Below, piece after piece: positions 17,920 through 27,880 of a stretch of 64,000 bases of DNA. The notes under the pieces were generated by a model, which saw nothing but the letters and a program-made list of their open reading frames with translations, did no database searches and was not told the origin of the DNA. The DNA is from Burkholderiales bacterium (GTDB lineage Bacteria; Pseudomonadota; Gammaproteobacteria; Burkholderiales; Casimicrobiaceae). Within the stretch, counting starts at the first letter, position 1; each line of letters starts with the position of its first letter. The stretch is taken from positions 297,872 through 361,871 of the forward strand of contig JANXNI010000032.1 of the NCBI GenBank assembly GCA_025354165.1, written 5' to 3'. Position numbers and translations under genes: made by a program.

Positions 17920-18479
17920 TTCTGCTCATCGATAACTATGACAGCTTCACCTACAACCTTGCGCAATATTTCGGCGAGTTGGGACAAGACGTTGAAGTCA
18001 TCCGCAACGACGCGATTGATCTGGCTGGCATTGCCGCAAAGAAGCCCGAGCGCATCGTCGTTTCGCCAGGTCCTTGCACGCCTAACGAAGCGGGCATTTC
18101 GGTGCCGCTGATCAAGGAATTTGCGGGGAAATTACCCATTCTCGGCGTCTGCCTGGGTCATCAAAGTATCGGCGCAGCGTTTGGCGGGAACATCGTTCGC
18201 GCGGGGCGAGTGATGCACGGCAAAACATCCACCGTCAGCCACAACCGGCAGGACTGCTTCGCTGACATTCCAACGCCATACACCGTGGTGCGCTATCACT
18301 CGCTTGTCATCGAGCGATCCACGTTGCCCGCAGAGCTTTCGATCACGGCTGAGTCCGACGACGGCGAAATCATGGGTGTTCGTCACAAGACGCTGCCAGT
18401 CTGGGGCGTGCAATTTCATCCTGAGTCGATCATGACCGAGTACGGCCATGACCTTTTAAAAAATTTCCTGAGTTTGTAG
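17916..18479 (+). CDS. trpG: Anthranilate synthase component II, glutamine amidotransferase
   Basis: Class I glutamine amidotransferase of 187 residues that feeds ammonia to TrpE and possibly to aminodeoxychorismate synthase. The oxyanion loop is [13 protein letters not shown], the nucleophile cysteine is in [11 protein letters not shown], and the catalytic His-Glu is in [14 protein letters not shown]. Start overlaps the ltaE stop (ATGA). Twelve bases separate it from trpD. Confidence 0.95.
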   Translation: MILLIDNYDSFTYNLAQYFGELGQDVEVIRNDAIDLAGIAAKKPERIVVSPGPCTPNEAGISVPLIKEFAGKLPILGVCLGHQSIGAAFGGNIVRAGRVMHGKTSTVSHNRQDCFADIPTPYTVVRYHSLVIERSTLPAELSITAESDDGEIMGVRHKTLPVWGVQFHPESIMTEYGHDLLKNFLSL

Positions 18480-18491
18480 GTCCGCCGAATC

Positions 18492-19538
18492 ATGCCAATT
18501 TCCATTTCAGAAGCCATCCAGCGCACCGTCGATCACCGTGAAATTTTTGAGGACGAAATGTTGTCCTTGATGCGCAAATTGATGAACGGTGAATTCACGT
18601 CGGCGCAATCGGCGGCATTTTTGCTCGGCCTGCGCGTGAAGAAAGAAACTATCGGCGAGATCGCGGCCGCCGCGACCGTCATGCGTGAGTTGTCCACCAA
18701 AGTGCCTGTTCACGACGAGCCGAATTTGATAGACATTGTGGGCACCGGCGGCGATCTTTCGCACACATTTAATATTTCTACGGCCTCGATGTTCGTCGCC
18801 GCCGCTGCGGGTGCCAAGGTCGCCAAGCACGGCAATCGCGGCGTGTCATCGAAGAGCGGCGCGGCTGACGTGCTTGAGGCACTCGGCGTGAATATCATGC
18901 TGACCTCCGATCAGATCGCGAAGTGCATCGTGGCGACCGGCATCGGCTTTATGTTCGCGCCGAATCACCATCTCGCGATGAAGGCAGTCGCGCCGATTCG
19001 CCGTGAACTGGGCGTAAAGACCATCTTCAACATTCTCGGCCCGTTGACCAATCCCGCCAGCGCACCGAACACGATGATGGGGGTGTTCCACGCTGATCTG
19101 GTCGGCATTCAGGCGCGCGTGATGCAGCGGCTGGGCGCGCAGCATGTCATGGTCGTGCATGGTCGTGATTCGCTTGATGAGATTTCGCTCGGTGCGGGAA
19201 CGCTTGTAGGCGAATTGAAAGACGGCAAAATCACTGAGTACGAGATTCATCCCGAGGACTTCGGCTTCACGATGAGCGCAACACGGAACCTTCGTGTGGA
19301 CACGCCGGAGCAGTCGAAAGCGATGTTGCTGTCGGCGCTTGAGGGTGCGCCAACGCCTGCACGAAATGTGGTGCTGCTGAATGCCGGTGCGGCACTTTAC
19401 ACGGCGAATCTGGCACCAACATTGCGCGATGGAATCGCGCTTGCGCTGACGGCGATTGAGAGTGGTGCGGCGCGTAAAAAGGTGGATGAATTCGCGGCGT
19501 TTACGCAATCTTTCAGAACCAAGCCGTTTGTTGCATGA
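18492..19538 (+). CDS. trpD: Anthranilate phosphoribosyltransferase
   Basis: Enzyme of 348 residues transferring phosphoribose from PRPP to anthranilate. The PRPP-binding GTGGD motif is in [18 protein letters not shown], followed by [21 protein letters not shown] and the [20 protein letters not shown] segment. The chain is full length. The stop codon overlaps the trpC start as ATGA, so TrpD and TrpC are translationally coupled. Confidence 0.97.
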   Translation: MPISISEAIQRTVDHREIFEDEMLSLMRKLMNGEFTSAQSAAFLLGLRVKKETIGEIAAAATVMRELSTKVPVHDEPNLIDIVGTGGDLSHTFNISTASMFVAAAAGAKVAKHGNRGVSSKSGAADVLEALGVNIMLTSDQIAKCIVATGIGFMFAPNHHLAMKAVAPIRRELGVKTIFNILGPLTNPASAPNTMMGVFHADLVGIQARVMQRLGAQHVMVVHGRDSLDEISLGAGTLVGELKDGKITEYEIHPEDFGFTMSATRNLRVDTPEQSKAMLLSALEGAPTPARNVVLLNAGAALYTANLAPTLRDGIALALTAIESGAARKKVDEFAAFTQSFRTKPFVA

Positions 19539-20323
19539 GCGATATCCTCAACAAAATCATCGCCACCAAGCACGACGAAATCGCTGCATTGATGCGATTG
19601 AAACCTTTGTCTGCCTTGCGCGCCGAGGCAGAGGCTAACCATGACGTTCGCGACTTCGCCGCCGCGCTTGAAGCGAAGATCGCGGTAGGCAAAAGCGCCG
19701 TGATCGCCGAGGTTAAAAAAGCGAGCCCTAGCAAAGGCGTTCTCCGCGAAAACTTCGTGCCCACTGATATTGCGAAAAGCTACGAAACGGGCGGCGCGGC
19801 GTGTCTTTCCGTATTGACCGACACTCCCTACTTTCAGGGCTCGGCCGCGTACCTGAAGGCCGCCCGCGCCGCGTGCAATCTACCTGTTATCCGCAAGGAT
19901 TTCATCGTCGACGCGTATCAGGTCTACGAAGCCCGTGCAATGGGAGCGGACTGCATTTTGCTGATCGTCGCCGCGCTGGAATTGCATCAGATGCGGGCGC
20001 TGGAAATGCTCGCACATGAGCTTGGAATGGCGGTTTTGGTCGAGTCGCATGATGCCGCGGAGCTTGATGCCGCACTCACGCTTAAAACGCCGCTGATTGG
20101 CATCAACAACCGCGATTTGCGAACGTTTACTCTTTCGCTCTCAACGACCACTGATCTGCTGGCAAAAATTCCACCGGGCAGACGCGTGATTACCGAAAGC
20201 GGCATTCTCACGAGCGCAGATGTGGCACACATGCGCTCGCACGATGTAAACGCCTTTCTGGTCGGGGAAGCCTTTATGCGCGCGCCGGATCCTGGCGCGG
20301 CACTCGCAACGCTATTTGCGTAG
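19535..20323 (+). CDS. trpC: Indole-3-glycerol phosphate synthase
   Basis: Monofunctional TIM-barrel enzyme of 262 residues that closes the indole ring. It starts with the typical [13 protein letters not shown] helix. Catalytic and substrate residues are visible in [45 protein letters not shown] and VITESGIL. No PRAI (TrpF) domain is fused. It ends the trp operon; its 3' end overlaps the convergent IPTL-CTERM-like gene by 12 bp. Confidence 0.96.
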   Translation: MSDILNKIIATKHDEIAALMRLKPLSALRAEAEANHDVRDFAAALEAKIAVGKSAVIAEVKKASPSKGVLRENFVPTDIAKSYETGGAACLSVLTDTPYFQGSAAYLKAARAACNLPVIRKDFIVDAYQVYEARAMGADCILLIVAALELHQMRALEMLAHELGMAVLVESHDAAELDAALTLKTPLIGINNRDLRTFTLSLSTTTDLLAKIPPGRRVITESGILTSADVAHMRSHDVNAFLVGEAFMRAPDPGAALATLFA

Positions 20324-21235
20324 GTGGATCGGCGCGAATTTTCGCGCGCGGAGCGCAAATGCCGCAGCGGTCGCTAACAACAGCGCAAGCGATGCCAGCC
20401 AAGCAGGCGAGAGCGTTGGAACGGCCAGCGGATCAGTCGCTGTCGGCGTGATGATCACGGGGGGCACTTCAGCCGTAACAGTGCGCGCAACGGCCAGGCT
20501 TTCAAAACCGCCAATCGCTTTGCCCGCCAGGGTGACCGTATTGGTGTTGGAGATCGCGAGCGACGTCGTGTTGATCGCGAAGACTTGACCCGGGTCGTCG
20601 TTGCTGACGCCCCACACGAGGCCGGTCGTCAGGTCACCGTCGAGCCCTGAGTCGAGCGGCGCAAGACCGATCGTGCCCAGCAACACGGCGCTGCCGTCGG
20701 TGATGTTGATGCAGTAAAACTTGCCGCGATCAGTGTTGCCGCCCAAGCCGTAGATGCCCGAAGCGCAGGCGGCAGTCGGAGACACGCCAGCCAAACCGGA
20801 GATCGCCGGGCCGGTGTTACCGAGCGCTGTTGTCGCGGCGGTCGCAGGGTCAACACGGTAAATCACGGCGTTGACCGCAAGATACAAAACGCCGGTCGAC
20901 GAAAACGCCAGGCCTGCGTTTGCCTGCACCTGTGGCAGGCCAGTCAGAAGCCCGACTGCCGTACATGCACCGGTCGTCGCGGAGCATTTCACGAGTTGCG
21001 CGGTGGGCGGATTCACGCCGTAAATTTCGCCCGCCGAATTGATCGCGAGCCCTTCGATCTTGCTGAAGCCGGTTGCGCCGAGTTCGGTCGCGACGCCAGT
21101 GGCCATATCAAGGCGGTAGAGCTTGCGATCAACGTCGCTGCGCACGGAATAGCCGGTTGGTGACGCAAATGCGACAGACGCCACCACAATGGCGGCAACG
21201 AAACTCGCCCCGCGGAAGAACGCCCGTAGAATCAA
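20312..21235 (-). CDS. Secreted beta-propeller-like protein with IPTL-CTERM-type C-terminal signal
   Basis: A 307-residue exported protein. The N-terminus is a signal peptide ([19 protein letters not shown]). The middle has repeated strands of the form [33 protein letters not shown] and [13 protein letters not shown], which suggests a propeller similar to DUF4394-like domains. The end is [20 protein letters not shown] followed by basic ALRARK, the tripartite layout (PTL motif, hydrophobic helix, basic tail) of the IPTL-CTERM sorting signal. No sorting enzyme gene is nearby. It probably ends on or beyond the cell surface. Ligand and function are unknown. Confidence 0.75.
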   Translation of the reverse strand: MILRAFFRGASFVAAIVVASVAFASPTGYSVRSDVDRKLYRLDMATGVATELGATGFSKIEGLAINSAGEIYGVNPPTAQLVKCSATTGACTAVGLLTGLPQVQANAGLAFSSTGVLYLAVNAVIYRVDPATAATTALGNTGPAISGLAGVSPTAACASGIYGLGGNTDRGKFYCINITDGSAVLLGTIGLAPLDSGLDGDLTTGLVWGVSNDDPGQVFAINTTSLAISNTNTVTLAGKAIGGFESLAVARTVTAEVPPVIITPTATDPLAVPTLSPAWLASLALLLATAAAFALRARKFAPIHLRK

Positions 21236-21407
21236 AATCGGCCTGAAATCCTGTTATTGACAAAATTGTGACACGTCTCAAGACCCTCCGCAAGTCAACC
21301 ACGGTGTAATGAGCGAGCGCTTACATTCGTCAAACCCATGCTCTGTCGTCATTCGGAGACAATTTCATGCGCTTGAGTGATGGCACCGGATGCGCGTTTC
21401 GTGCGAT

Positions 21408-21523
21408 CAACTTTAGGCCAAAAGCACGTCTGATTAGGGGCTAGCTCGTCATTCTATTAAAAGTCGACTTTGGTTATAAAACGCATTCAGCCCATTTCTG
21501 ATATGGCCTCCAGGCAGAAGCTG
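21408..21523 (+). repeat. 116-bp palindromic element, copy G
   Basis: Starts CAACTTTAGG, has GGGGCTA at the family position, centre TCGA at 21464-21467, and ends AGCTG at 21523. Exactly 116 bp. Its last base is directly followed by ATG (21524), the probable start of the next gene. Bases 21236-21407 before it hold no gene that I can see. Confidence 0.9.
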
Positions 21524-23263
21524 ATGGATGGATCATCGGCTCATTCGAGGCCATTGAGCAAAAGTGAGTACACGCTCTTCCTACTCACATTGATGGCTGT
21601 GGCATTGCCTTTGATTTGGGCGCATCAGGCACCGCCCTTACCAGCGTTTTTCAGTCAATGGCTGGCGGGTTTGCTTTGGTCACTGGTGTCAATCTGCGCG
21701 AGCTACGTTGCGATCAAGACGCCTGACGACGCGTTGCGCGGCGGCAACAAATTGACGCCAGCGAGCAGCGCGCGCGCGCCCTTGTTCACGCTTTGGACGT
21801 TGCTGATCGCGAGTCTACTGGCGCACGTTGGCTTATCGTGGACGCCGTGGTTCATCGCGTTACCAACCCTGTTCAATCTCGTGCTCGCTTTGACCCTTTG
21901 CGTCGCCGCCCTGCAAATCAGCCGTTCATCAAGTCCTGACTTTTTGCGCCAGTGGTTGCGCGCGTTGCTGTTTGGCGTGCTAATCGCGGCGCTCTACAAC
22001 GCACTGGTCGCGCTGATCCAGACCGCCGCGCCGAACTGGACCAACGAGAACTGGATCGCAGGAATCAGCACCGACACCGCGCGCTATGGAGCCGAACGCG
22101 CCGCTGGCAATTTGCGGCAGCCGAATCAATTGGCAACGCTCATGATCTGGGGAATGCTTGCGGCGACGTATTTTTTGCGGCGTACGCTGTGGCTGTGGGG
22201 CGCGGCGAGTGTGCCGTTGCTGCTGACGCTGTTTGCAACCGGCTCGCGCGTTGGCGTGCTGAGCCTGGCGATGATTGTTGGCGTGGCGCTCGTGCGGTCG
22301 CGTCGCGCGCGCAGCTGGCAGCGCAAAGCGTGGCTGGCGGCGGGCTTGACCACCTTGATGCTGGCATGGTTCGCCACCAGCGCATTCACGCGCGACACGG
22401 CGGATTCTGCGCTGGCGCAGCGACTTGCGCTGTGGCGGGACGTGTGGACAGTCATTGAGCAAACGCCCTGGTTCGGCGTCGGCTGGGGGCAACTAAATTT
22501 TGCGTGGACGCTAACGCCGCTCTCGGCGCGCGCTCCCGATGTGTTCGATCACGCGCATTCGTTGCCGCTACATCTGGCTGCCGAAATGGGGCTGCCGCTA
22601 GCGGCGTGCGTTCTCACGCTGCTCGGGCTCACGCTGTGGTTTTCACGTCCCGTCGGCCGCACGCGCGAGGGTGCGACTGCACAGTTGATGGTGGCAACAG
22701 TTTTGCTGCACAGTCTGTTTGAGTATCCGTTGTGGTTCGCCTACTTTTTGTTGCCGTCGGCGTTTTTGCTCGCTTGGCTGGTCGCGGCGCGCGCCCCGTC
22801 ACCGAAATACGAACGCGAAATGCGCATCACTCGTGCGCTGCCCGTCGCCACGTCATTGGTCGCCATGACGTGCATCGCTGCGGCCCTCTACGCGTGGAAT
22901 GAATACGAGAAAATCGGCACGATTTACAAGCGCGCAACAAGCCCCAGCGCGCTCAGCAATGCCGCGACAGAGGCACGCAAAAGCCCGCTGTACGGTCAAT
23001 TTGGCGATTACGCAGCCATCATTATCGCAGGTAGCAACGCCCAACTTGCGTGGTTTGCGCGACCCATTCGACAGGTGCTGGACGAGCGTCTATTGACGGC
23101 GTACGCGAACGCACTGACGCGTGCTGGCGAGGCGGACAAAGCCGCGTTTGTCGTCGCCCGTGCGCGCGAATTTCCGCCGCAACCCGTGTTTGCGGAGCTA
23201 CCAGTGATCGCGCCATCGGCCACCGCATCCGCGCCGCTTGGGCCGCGTGATTTCAGGCGATAG
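21524..23263 (+). CDS. O-antigen ligase / PglL-type O-oligosaccharyltransferase family protein
   Basis: Polytopic inner-membrane protein of 579 residues with about a dozen hydrophobic helices. The conserved loop GNLRQPNQLATLMIWGM, the large periplasmic region around GVGWGQLNFAW and DHAHSLPLHLAAEMG, and HSLFEYPLWFAYFLLPSAF match the Wzy_C/PglL class, which moves lipid-linked glycans onto lipid A core or onto pilin-like proteins. The frame is open to a TTG at 21470 and an ATG at 21503, but both lie inside the 116-bp palindrome, so I start at the ATG at 21524 (MDGSSAHSRPL), just outside it. No other glycan genes are adjacent. Confidence 0.85.
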   Translation: MDGSSAHSRPLSKSEYTLFLLTLMAVALPLIWAHQAPPLPAFFSQWLAGLLWSLVSICASYVAIKTPDDALRGGNKLTPASSARAPLFTLWTLLIASLLAHVGLSWTPWFIALPTLFNLVLALTLCVAALQISRSSSPDFLRQWLRALLFGVLIAALYNALVALIQTAAPNWTNENWIAGISTDTARYGAERAAGNLRQPNQLATLMIWGMLAATYFLRRTLWLWGAASVPLLLTLFATGSRVGVLSLAMIVGVALVRSRRARSWQRKAWLAAGLTTLMLAWFATSAFTRDTADSALAQRLALWRDVWTVIEQTPWFGVGWGQLNFAWTLTPLSARAPDVFDHAHSLPLHLAAEMGLPLAACVLTLLGLTLWFSRPVGRTREGATAQLMVATVLLHSLFEYPLWFAYFLLPSAFLLAWLVAARAPSPKYEREMRITRALPVATSLVAMTCIAAALYAWNEYEKIGTIYKRATSPSALSNAATEARKSPLYGQFGDYAAIIIAGSNAQLAWFARPIRQVLDERLLTAYANALTRAGEADKAAFVVARAREFPPQPVFAELPVIAPSATASAPLGPRDFRR

Positions 23264-23272
23264 CGAAGCGTC

Positions 23273-23989
23273 TCAAGGCCGTTTTGTAAACAGCAGATCA
23301 CGCACCTCGTGACCCAGCTTTAAGCCGCGTCGCTCGAACTTGGTTTCCGGTCGCCAGGACGGACGCCGCGCGTAGTCGACGCTCGTCTTTTTTAGCAGCG
23401 GTTCTGCGGACAAAACCTCAAGCATGTGTTCGGCATAGGGCACCCAATCGGTCGCCAGATGCAAATACCCGTCGGGCGCAAGGCGGGAAGCGAGTAACGA
23501 AACCAGCGCGGGCTGCACGAGGCGGCGTTTATTATGACGCGCCTTGTGCCACGGGTCGGGAAAGTAGATGTGGATACCCGCCAACGATCCCGGTGCGATC
23601 ATGTGATTAAGCACCTCGACGGCATCATGCCGAATCACTTTAACGTTCACAAGCGATTGATCGTCGAGCAGATTGCACAGGCTGCCAACGCCGGGTGGAT
23701 GCACTTCGACCGCGAGATAGTTTGTGTCAGGGTGAGCCGCGGCAATGTCTGCGGTCGTGGCTCCCATACCGAAGCCAATTTCAAGGATAGTGCGGGCGTT
23801 GCGCGAGAAAATGTTTGCAAAATCAAGCAGCGCTGGCGTGTAATCGACGCCGTGTCGGGACATCCCTTCGGTGAGCCCCCGCTCCTGTTTCGGCGACATG
23901 CGACCGGCGCGAACGACGAAGCTGCGGATCGGACGGTGAAGCGATTGGTCGGTCGATTCTCCGGTCATCGACGTTATGGGCTCATTCAC
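23273..23989 (-). CDS. trmB: tRNA (guanine-N7-)-methyltransferase
   Basis: SAM-dependent enzyme of 238 residues that methylates G46 of tRNA. Motifs: SAM loop ILEIGFGMGATTADIAA, then FPDPWHKARHNKRRLVQP, the signature substrate loop of TrmB, and the C-terminal TKFERRG-like stretch (ETKFERRGLKLGHEVRDLL). The start is GTG at 23989, overlapping the stop of the upstream gene (GTGA); an internal ATG eight codons later is a weaker choice. It converges on the O-antigen ligase gene. Confidence 0.94.
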   Translation of the reverse strand: MNEPITSMTGESTDQSLHRPIRSFVVRAGRMSPKQERGLTEGMSRHGVDYTPALLDFANIFSRNARTILEIGFGMGATTADIAAAHPDTNYLAVEVHPPGVGSLCNLLDDQSLVNVKVIRHDAVEVLNHMIAPGSLAGIHIYFPDPWHKARHNKRRLVQPALVSLLASRLAPDGYLHLATDWVPYAEHMLEVLSAEPLLKKTSVDYARRPSWRPETKFERRGLKLGHEVRDLLFTKRP

Positions 23990-24645
23990 GGAAGCAGCAC
24001 CGTCCAGCGCGGATCATTCATGTCGAGATTCATCGATGCGTTTTTTCCGTCCTCGGTGTAATCAATCACCAGACGGCGTGGTGAACCCCAGCTCACGCCC
24101 GCGTCTGTCCACGGCATGCGCGGCGTAAATACACGTTCACGCGTCGGGCCGCGACGCTCGAAACGCCAGACAGAAAGCCGATTTTCGCAATCGTCCTTGC
24201 AGAAATCTGCGGTCACAAAAAAACGTCCGTCGCTATTGAAAAGCGGCTCGTTTGGCAAATCGGTGGTGCTGGTCGTCGCGCGATGCACGAGCACAAAATC
24301 CAGCTTGTCCGCTCTCGCACGGTAAAGCACGACCGCATCCGATAGCGCGTAATACGCGAAGAAACTCACGTTCGGCCCCGCTTCGCCCACCTTGTCTTCA
24401 AACAAAAACGGCGGCTCGCCGGGCATCGTCACCGCAAGCAGATCTCCATCCCGTTTGACCACTGCGCCAGCGCGCTTGATTTGCTCGGCCTCGATCTTCT
24501 TGCCGCAATCGGCGGGGTCAGCGGTGTTCGCGCAGAGCTTGGCGAACTGTGCGGCAGTGGGAGCGGCGATGCTGGCTGGCTGAGCCGCAACGACGGTCGC
24601 GCCCAGAAACGCAAGCGAAATGAGGAGTCGATTAATACGGTGCAT
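23986..24645 (-). CDS. Secreted hypothetical protein coupled to trmB
   Basis: A 219-residue protein that I do not recognise. Starting at the ATG at 24645 it has a good cleavable signal peptide (INRLLISLAFLGATVVAAQ), then an acidic/polar mature domain with four cysteines (LCANTADPADCGKK and FCKDDCENRL), probably forming disulfides in the periplasm. An open frame continues to 24717 but would bury the signal. The stop overlaps the trmB start, so the two are expressed together despite unrelated roles. Confidence 0.72.
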   Translation of the reverse strand: MHRINRLLISLAFLGATVVAAQPASIAAPTAAQFAKLCANTADPADCGKKIEAEQIKRAGAVVKRDGDLLAVTMPGEPPFLFEDKVGEAGPNVSFFAYYALSDAVVLYRARADKLDFVLVHRATTSTTDLPNEPLFNSDGRFFVTADFCKDDCENRLSVWRFERRGPTRERVFTPRMPWTDAGVSWGSPRRLVIDYTEDGKNASMNLDMNDPRWTVLLP

Positions 24646-24721
24646 GCGGACATTTTGGCATCTCGAGCACCGTCTGGACATGGAGCTGGGCAGAACGTTT
24701 GCCGTTCCGCCCGACAAATAT

Positions 24722-27550
24722 CTAGCCCAACACTTTGGCGATCTGCGCCTTCAACGCACCGTCCAGCATCGCGATCGATTCATTCAGGTGCGCGCGCATC
24801 TGAATGTCGTTACCGGATCTTGAAGCTGCTTTGCGCAATGAGGCGAGCAATTCGGTTGCATATTCACGCTGCAAACTGCGTGCATCCGCCGGTGCACGGG
24901 GGCTTGGACGAGCGACCGCTTCGGTCAGCAAGCGCACATGTTCCCGCTGCAGATTGCGACGCATCAGGTTGATCGGTGCGCCGGTGTTTAGTTCGCTCCA
25001 GATGGCTCTTTGTAGCGTGCTGTAAAGCTCGGGCAGGCCGAGCGCCTTGCTGCCATCGCTCATTTTTTCCGGTGCAACCAGTACGCGCGCTGCCACGCTG
25101 TCGCGCATCAGCTGATTGAGCGTGGCTTTTTGGATCGCGAACACGCGTCCAGCCACCGATGAATCAATCGCGCCGACGACCGGAACACCGATATCGTCGT
25201 CCGATACCTGATCCCAACGCGCATCAAAGTCAGGCGTCAGCTTGCCGAGAAATTCCGGTTTGAACTTGAACGAATCCACGGTGAAAAGATTGCGCGTCAA
25301 CAAATCCAGCGCACGGCGCTGTTTGGCCGCGTCGGTCGGTGTCAACGGTTGCCGACCGGTGCCCGAAACGTCCCGCAGTACAGCAACACCGCCCACATAT
25401 TTCGCCGCCAACTCGCTCACGTCGCCCATCAGTCTAAAGCCGCGTTCGAAGTTACGGCGCAGTTGTTCGTACTTCGTACCCACAGGCAATTCACGCGATT
25501 GCACGCGATCCCACAGCTCACGAATCACTGTGAAACGCTTCTCGTAAAAACCCAGCGGGTCGCTCGACAAGTCGCTGCGGTTGACCTCGGGATCGATCCC
25601 CTCAACGTTGCCACCGAAACCTGCGTCCTCGTCGGTTGCGTAGGCAAGCGCGGGCTCGGTCGCACGCGACAGGGTCTTTGCCAGCTCGGCGAGCTCATTC
25701 TCGGGCGTCGTTTGTTTGTACCCGTACTCAATCGCCCAGATGTCGTAGGTGCCGACCGTGACCATCGAATACTGACCCTGACGCTCGTCTTTGGTCGCGA
25801 TGTTGAGCGCGTTGTAATCCATGACCGACGATGAGACGCCCACATCAGCACCGAACTTCGGATCGCGCAATTGCTCTGGCGTGATCGAGGTAGACCCTTT
25901 GAAATTGTGGCGCAAGCCGAGCGTATGGCCCACTTCGTGCGCCGTGATGTCCTTGATCGCGTCCATGATCCAGGCTTCGGCCTTGGGTGACCCGTATTCA
26001 AAATCACCACGCGCCACCAGCAGATCCAGTGCGAACGCGGCTTCGGTCAATTTGCTATCAGCGTAGGTGCAAAGCTCGCCCGAATTGCGGAACAATCCTG
26101 CACCGACCGGACGCGGTGGATCTTCGGCGATGCGCCCGCTGTAGAGGCGCGTGATTTCCTCGTTCATTTCGATGTCGGCATCGAGAATTTCACCTGTACG
26201 TGGATCGGTTTTGCTAGGGCCGCGCGCGCCAAAGGCGATGCCATTGCCAGCGACCCAGCGAATCGAGGCGAAGCGCGTGGCCGATGTGTCGAAATCGTCA
26301 CCATCTTGCTGCTGTTTGACGACGACGGCGTTCTTGAATCCGATTTTCTCGAAGGCTTTGTTCCACTCAAGAATGCCATCGGCGACCGCTTTGCGATAGG
26401 CGGTCGGGATGTTCTTGTCGAGCCAGTAAGTGATGGGCTCTTTCGGCTCACTCATTGCGGCGTTCGGGTCTTTTTTCTCAAGCCGCCAGCGATTGATGTA
26501 ACGAGTCTTCTGTTCGCGTTTGTCGGGATTGGTGAAGTCGTTCACGTTGGTCGTGAAGTAACCGACGCGGGCATCAGCCTGCCGCGGCCGCATCGGCTCC
26601 GGCAGCTTGGAAAAGCCGTAATAGAACCCCATGAACAGCGAGCGCACATCGGGCAGCGTGGACGGATAACGTGGCGGCGTCGGGCTCGGCGAAGTTGGTG
26701 GCAGCGCAACTCGGTTTAACTGGTAGTGACTGCGAACGTTGAAACCGGTTTCGGTGTCGGAGTTACGGACCTTCTCGATGCTCGAATTTTTTGCGTCGAA
26801 CGCATACGGCTGGCGAAACGTCTGCTCCAGCTGTTGCGCGGCCATCGGGAAGTCGTTGATGAAGAGCGCATTGGCCTCGACGAGCACGCTTTTGCGTTCG
26901 GGATGCGGCGCGCTGGCGAGCACAGCGCTAGCGATCAGGCTGTCGGAAAACGAACGCTCAACGGCATGCCGAATCGGCGCGTCCGCAGCGGCGGTGTAGG
27001 CCACATTTCGCGCAATCAACTGCACGCCTTGCGGGCCGAATCGCTTGAAGCTGGCGAAATATTGCCCGCGTCCGGCGGCCAAAAATCCGCCCGACTGATT
27101 GCCATACAAGCCAGCATCACCAATCGAATTGGTAACGTTCACCGAGAAGAAAAACGGCCGTTCCCACATCGTCTCAGGGATCTCGATCCACACCTTGTCG
27201 TCCTTGCGCCAAGTGGTGAAATAGCCCTTCTCTTCCTTCGCGTCCTTGATGATGTCGGCAAACGGCTTGGGCGCGGGTGGGCTGCCCGCGGCGGCGCTTG
27301 CGGCAGCGACTGCGCTGGCGGCGCTAGCTCGCGCGGATGCGGCGACGGCTTGCGCGCCGACAGCCGATTTTGGATCGGTAATGCTGGCGGCGGTGGCGGT
27401 CGCGGCGGTCGCGACATCGGTGGCGGCCGCGGCGGCTGCGGCTTTGGTCGGCGCATCCGCAGCCGGAGGCGCAACCGTAGCGCAGGAAGCGAGACCAAAG
27501 GCACCACTGGCTAACAGTGCAAGATGCAGCGAACGAAGACGAAAGTTCAT
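24722..27550 (-). CDS. Zinc-dependent metalloprotease lipoprotein (DUF5117/DUF5118 type), paralogue 1
   Basis: Large envelope protein of 942 residues. A lipoprotein signal (LALLASGAFGLASC) is followed by a very alanine-rich linker of about 70 residues. The catalytic zinc site HEVGHTLGLRHNF is near residue 537, with a nearby SSVMDYNALN that fits a metzincin Met-turn. Conserved blocks such as RWRLEKKDPNAAMSEPKEPI and ITYWLDKNIPTAYRKAV are shared with the second copy at 29468-32311. It likely degrades peptides or proteins in the periplasm or at the outer membrane; substrate unknown. AGGA lies just ahead of the ATG, and a 116-bp palindrome lies 25 bp further upstream. Confidence 0.9.
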   Translation of the reverse strand: MNFRLRSLHLALLASGAFGLASCATVAPPAADAPTKAAAAAAATDVATAATATAASITDPKSAVGAQAVAASARASAASAVAAASAAAGSPPAPKPFADIIKDAKEEKGYFTTWRKDDKVWIEIPETMWERPFFFSVNVTNSIGDAGLYGNQSGGFLAAGRGQYFASFKRFGPQGVQLIARNVAYTAAADAPIRHAVERSFSDSLIASAVLASAPHPERKSVLVEANALFINDFPMAAQQLEQTFRQPYAFDAKNSSIEKVRNSDTETGFNVRSHYQLNRVALPPTSPSPTPPRYPSTLPDVRSLFMGFYYGFSKLPEPMRPRQADARVGYFTTNVNDFTNPDKREQKTRYINRWRLEKKDPNAAMSEPKEPITYWLDKNIPTAYRKAVADGILEWNKAFEKIGFKNAVVVKQQQDGDDFDTSATRFASIRWVAGNGIAFGARGPSKTDPRTGEILDADIEMNEEITRLYSGRIAEDPPRPVGAGLFRNSGELCTYADSKLTEAAFALDLLVARGDFEYGSPKAEAWIMDAIKDITAHEVGHTLGLRHNFKGSTSITPEQLRDPKFGADVGVSSSVMDYNALNIATKDERQGQYSMVTVGTYDIWAIEYGYKQTTPENELAELAKTLSRATEPALAYATDEDAGFGGNVEGIDPEVNRSDLSSDPLGFYEKRFTVIRELWDRVQSRELPVGTKYEQLRRNFERGFRLMGDVSELAAKYVGGVAVLRDVSGTGRQPLTPTDAAKQRRALDLLTRNLFTVDSFKFKPEFLGKLTPDFDARWDQVSDDDIGVPVVGAIDSSVAGRVFAIQKATLNQLMRDSVAARVLVAPEKMSDGSKALGLPELYSTLQRAIWSELNTGAPINLMRRNLQREHVRLLTEAVARPSPRAPADARSLQREYATELLASLRKAASRSGNDIQMRAHLNESIAMLDGALKAQIAKVLG

Positions 27551-27575
27551 GAATATCCTAAAGTATTTAAGACAT

Positions 27576-27691
27576 CAGCTTTTTCATGAAACGGCGTTTT
27601 AACCGGGGATAGAGACGATTTTCTTCGTAAATCGACTTGTGGCGAAATACGTAGCTAGCCCCCGTTCAACCGAGCATTCAGAGAAAAGCTG
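27576..27691 (+). repeat. 116-bp palindromic element, copy A
   Basis: One of the clearest copies: starts CAGCTTTTTCATGAAACGG, centre TCGA at 27632-27635, right arm containing TAGCCCCCGTTCAACC and ending AAAAGCTG at 27691. Both arms match the family arm when the right one is reverse-complemented. It sits 25 bp upstream of the metalloprotease 1 start codon. Confidence 0.93.
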
Positions 27692-27813
27692 TAGTCTGAC
27701 AAGCTGTGTTAAGCAGCGAACTATAGAGCCAACGGCATCTTGCGCAATCGGGGAGGCACCAGCTTGCGACCAAGCGCGGAAATTTCGGAACGAGTGACGA
27801 CTGCGCCGTGAGT

Positions 27814-27880
27814 TTGCAGGAGCGGCAAAAACCGCAAACGGCGTTGGCGTGCTGCCATTCGCGGCTTTACCGCCCCTACA
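27814..27880. repeat. REP-like inverted repeat, degenerate copy
   Basis: Left arm TTGCAGGAGCGGCAAAAACC and right arm GCGGCTTTACCGCCCCTACA form an imperfect inverted repeat of the GTAGGAGCGGC family. The right arm supplies the TAG stop of the LysR gene. The rest of the 27692-27875 gap holds nothing further that I can identify. Confidence 0.6.

Noticed and set aside
18470..18491. TGTAGG at the trpG stop as another REP copy
   Set aside because: No inverted partner or GAGCGGC continuation; the match is limited to six bases.
26726..27514. 262-codon plus-strand frame ending in Gly-rich sequence
   Set aside because: Antisense of the metalloprotease signal and Ala-rich linker; no start signal or domain.
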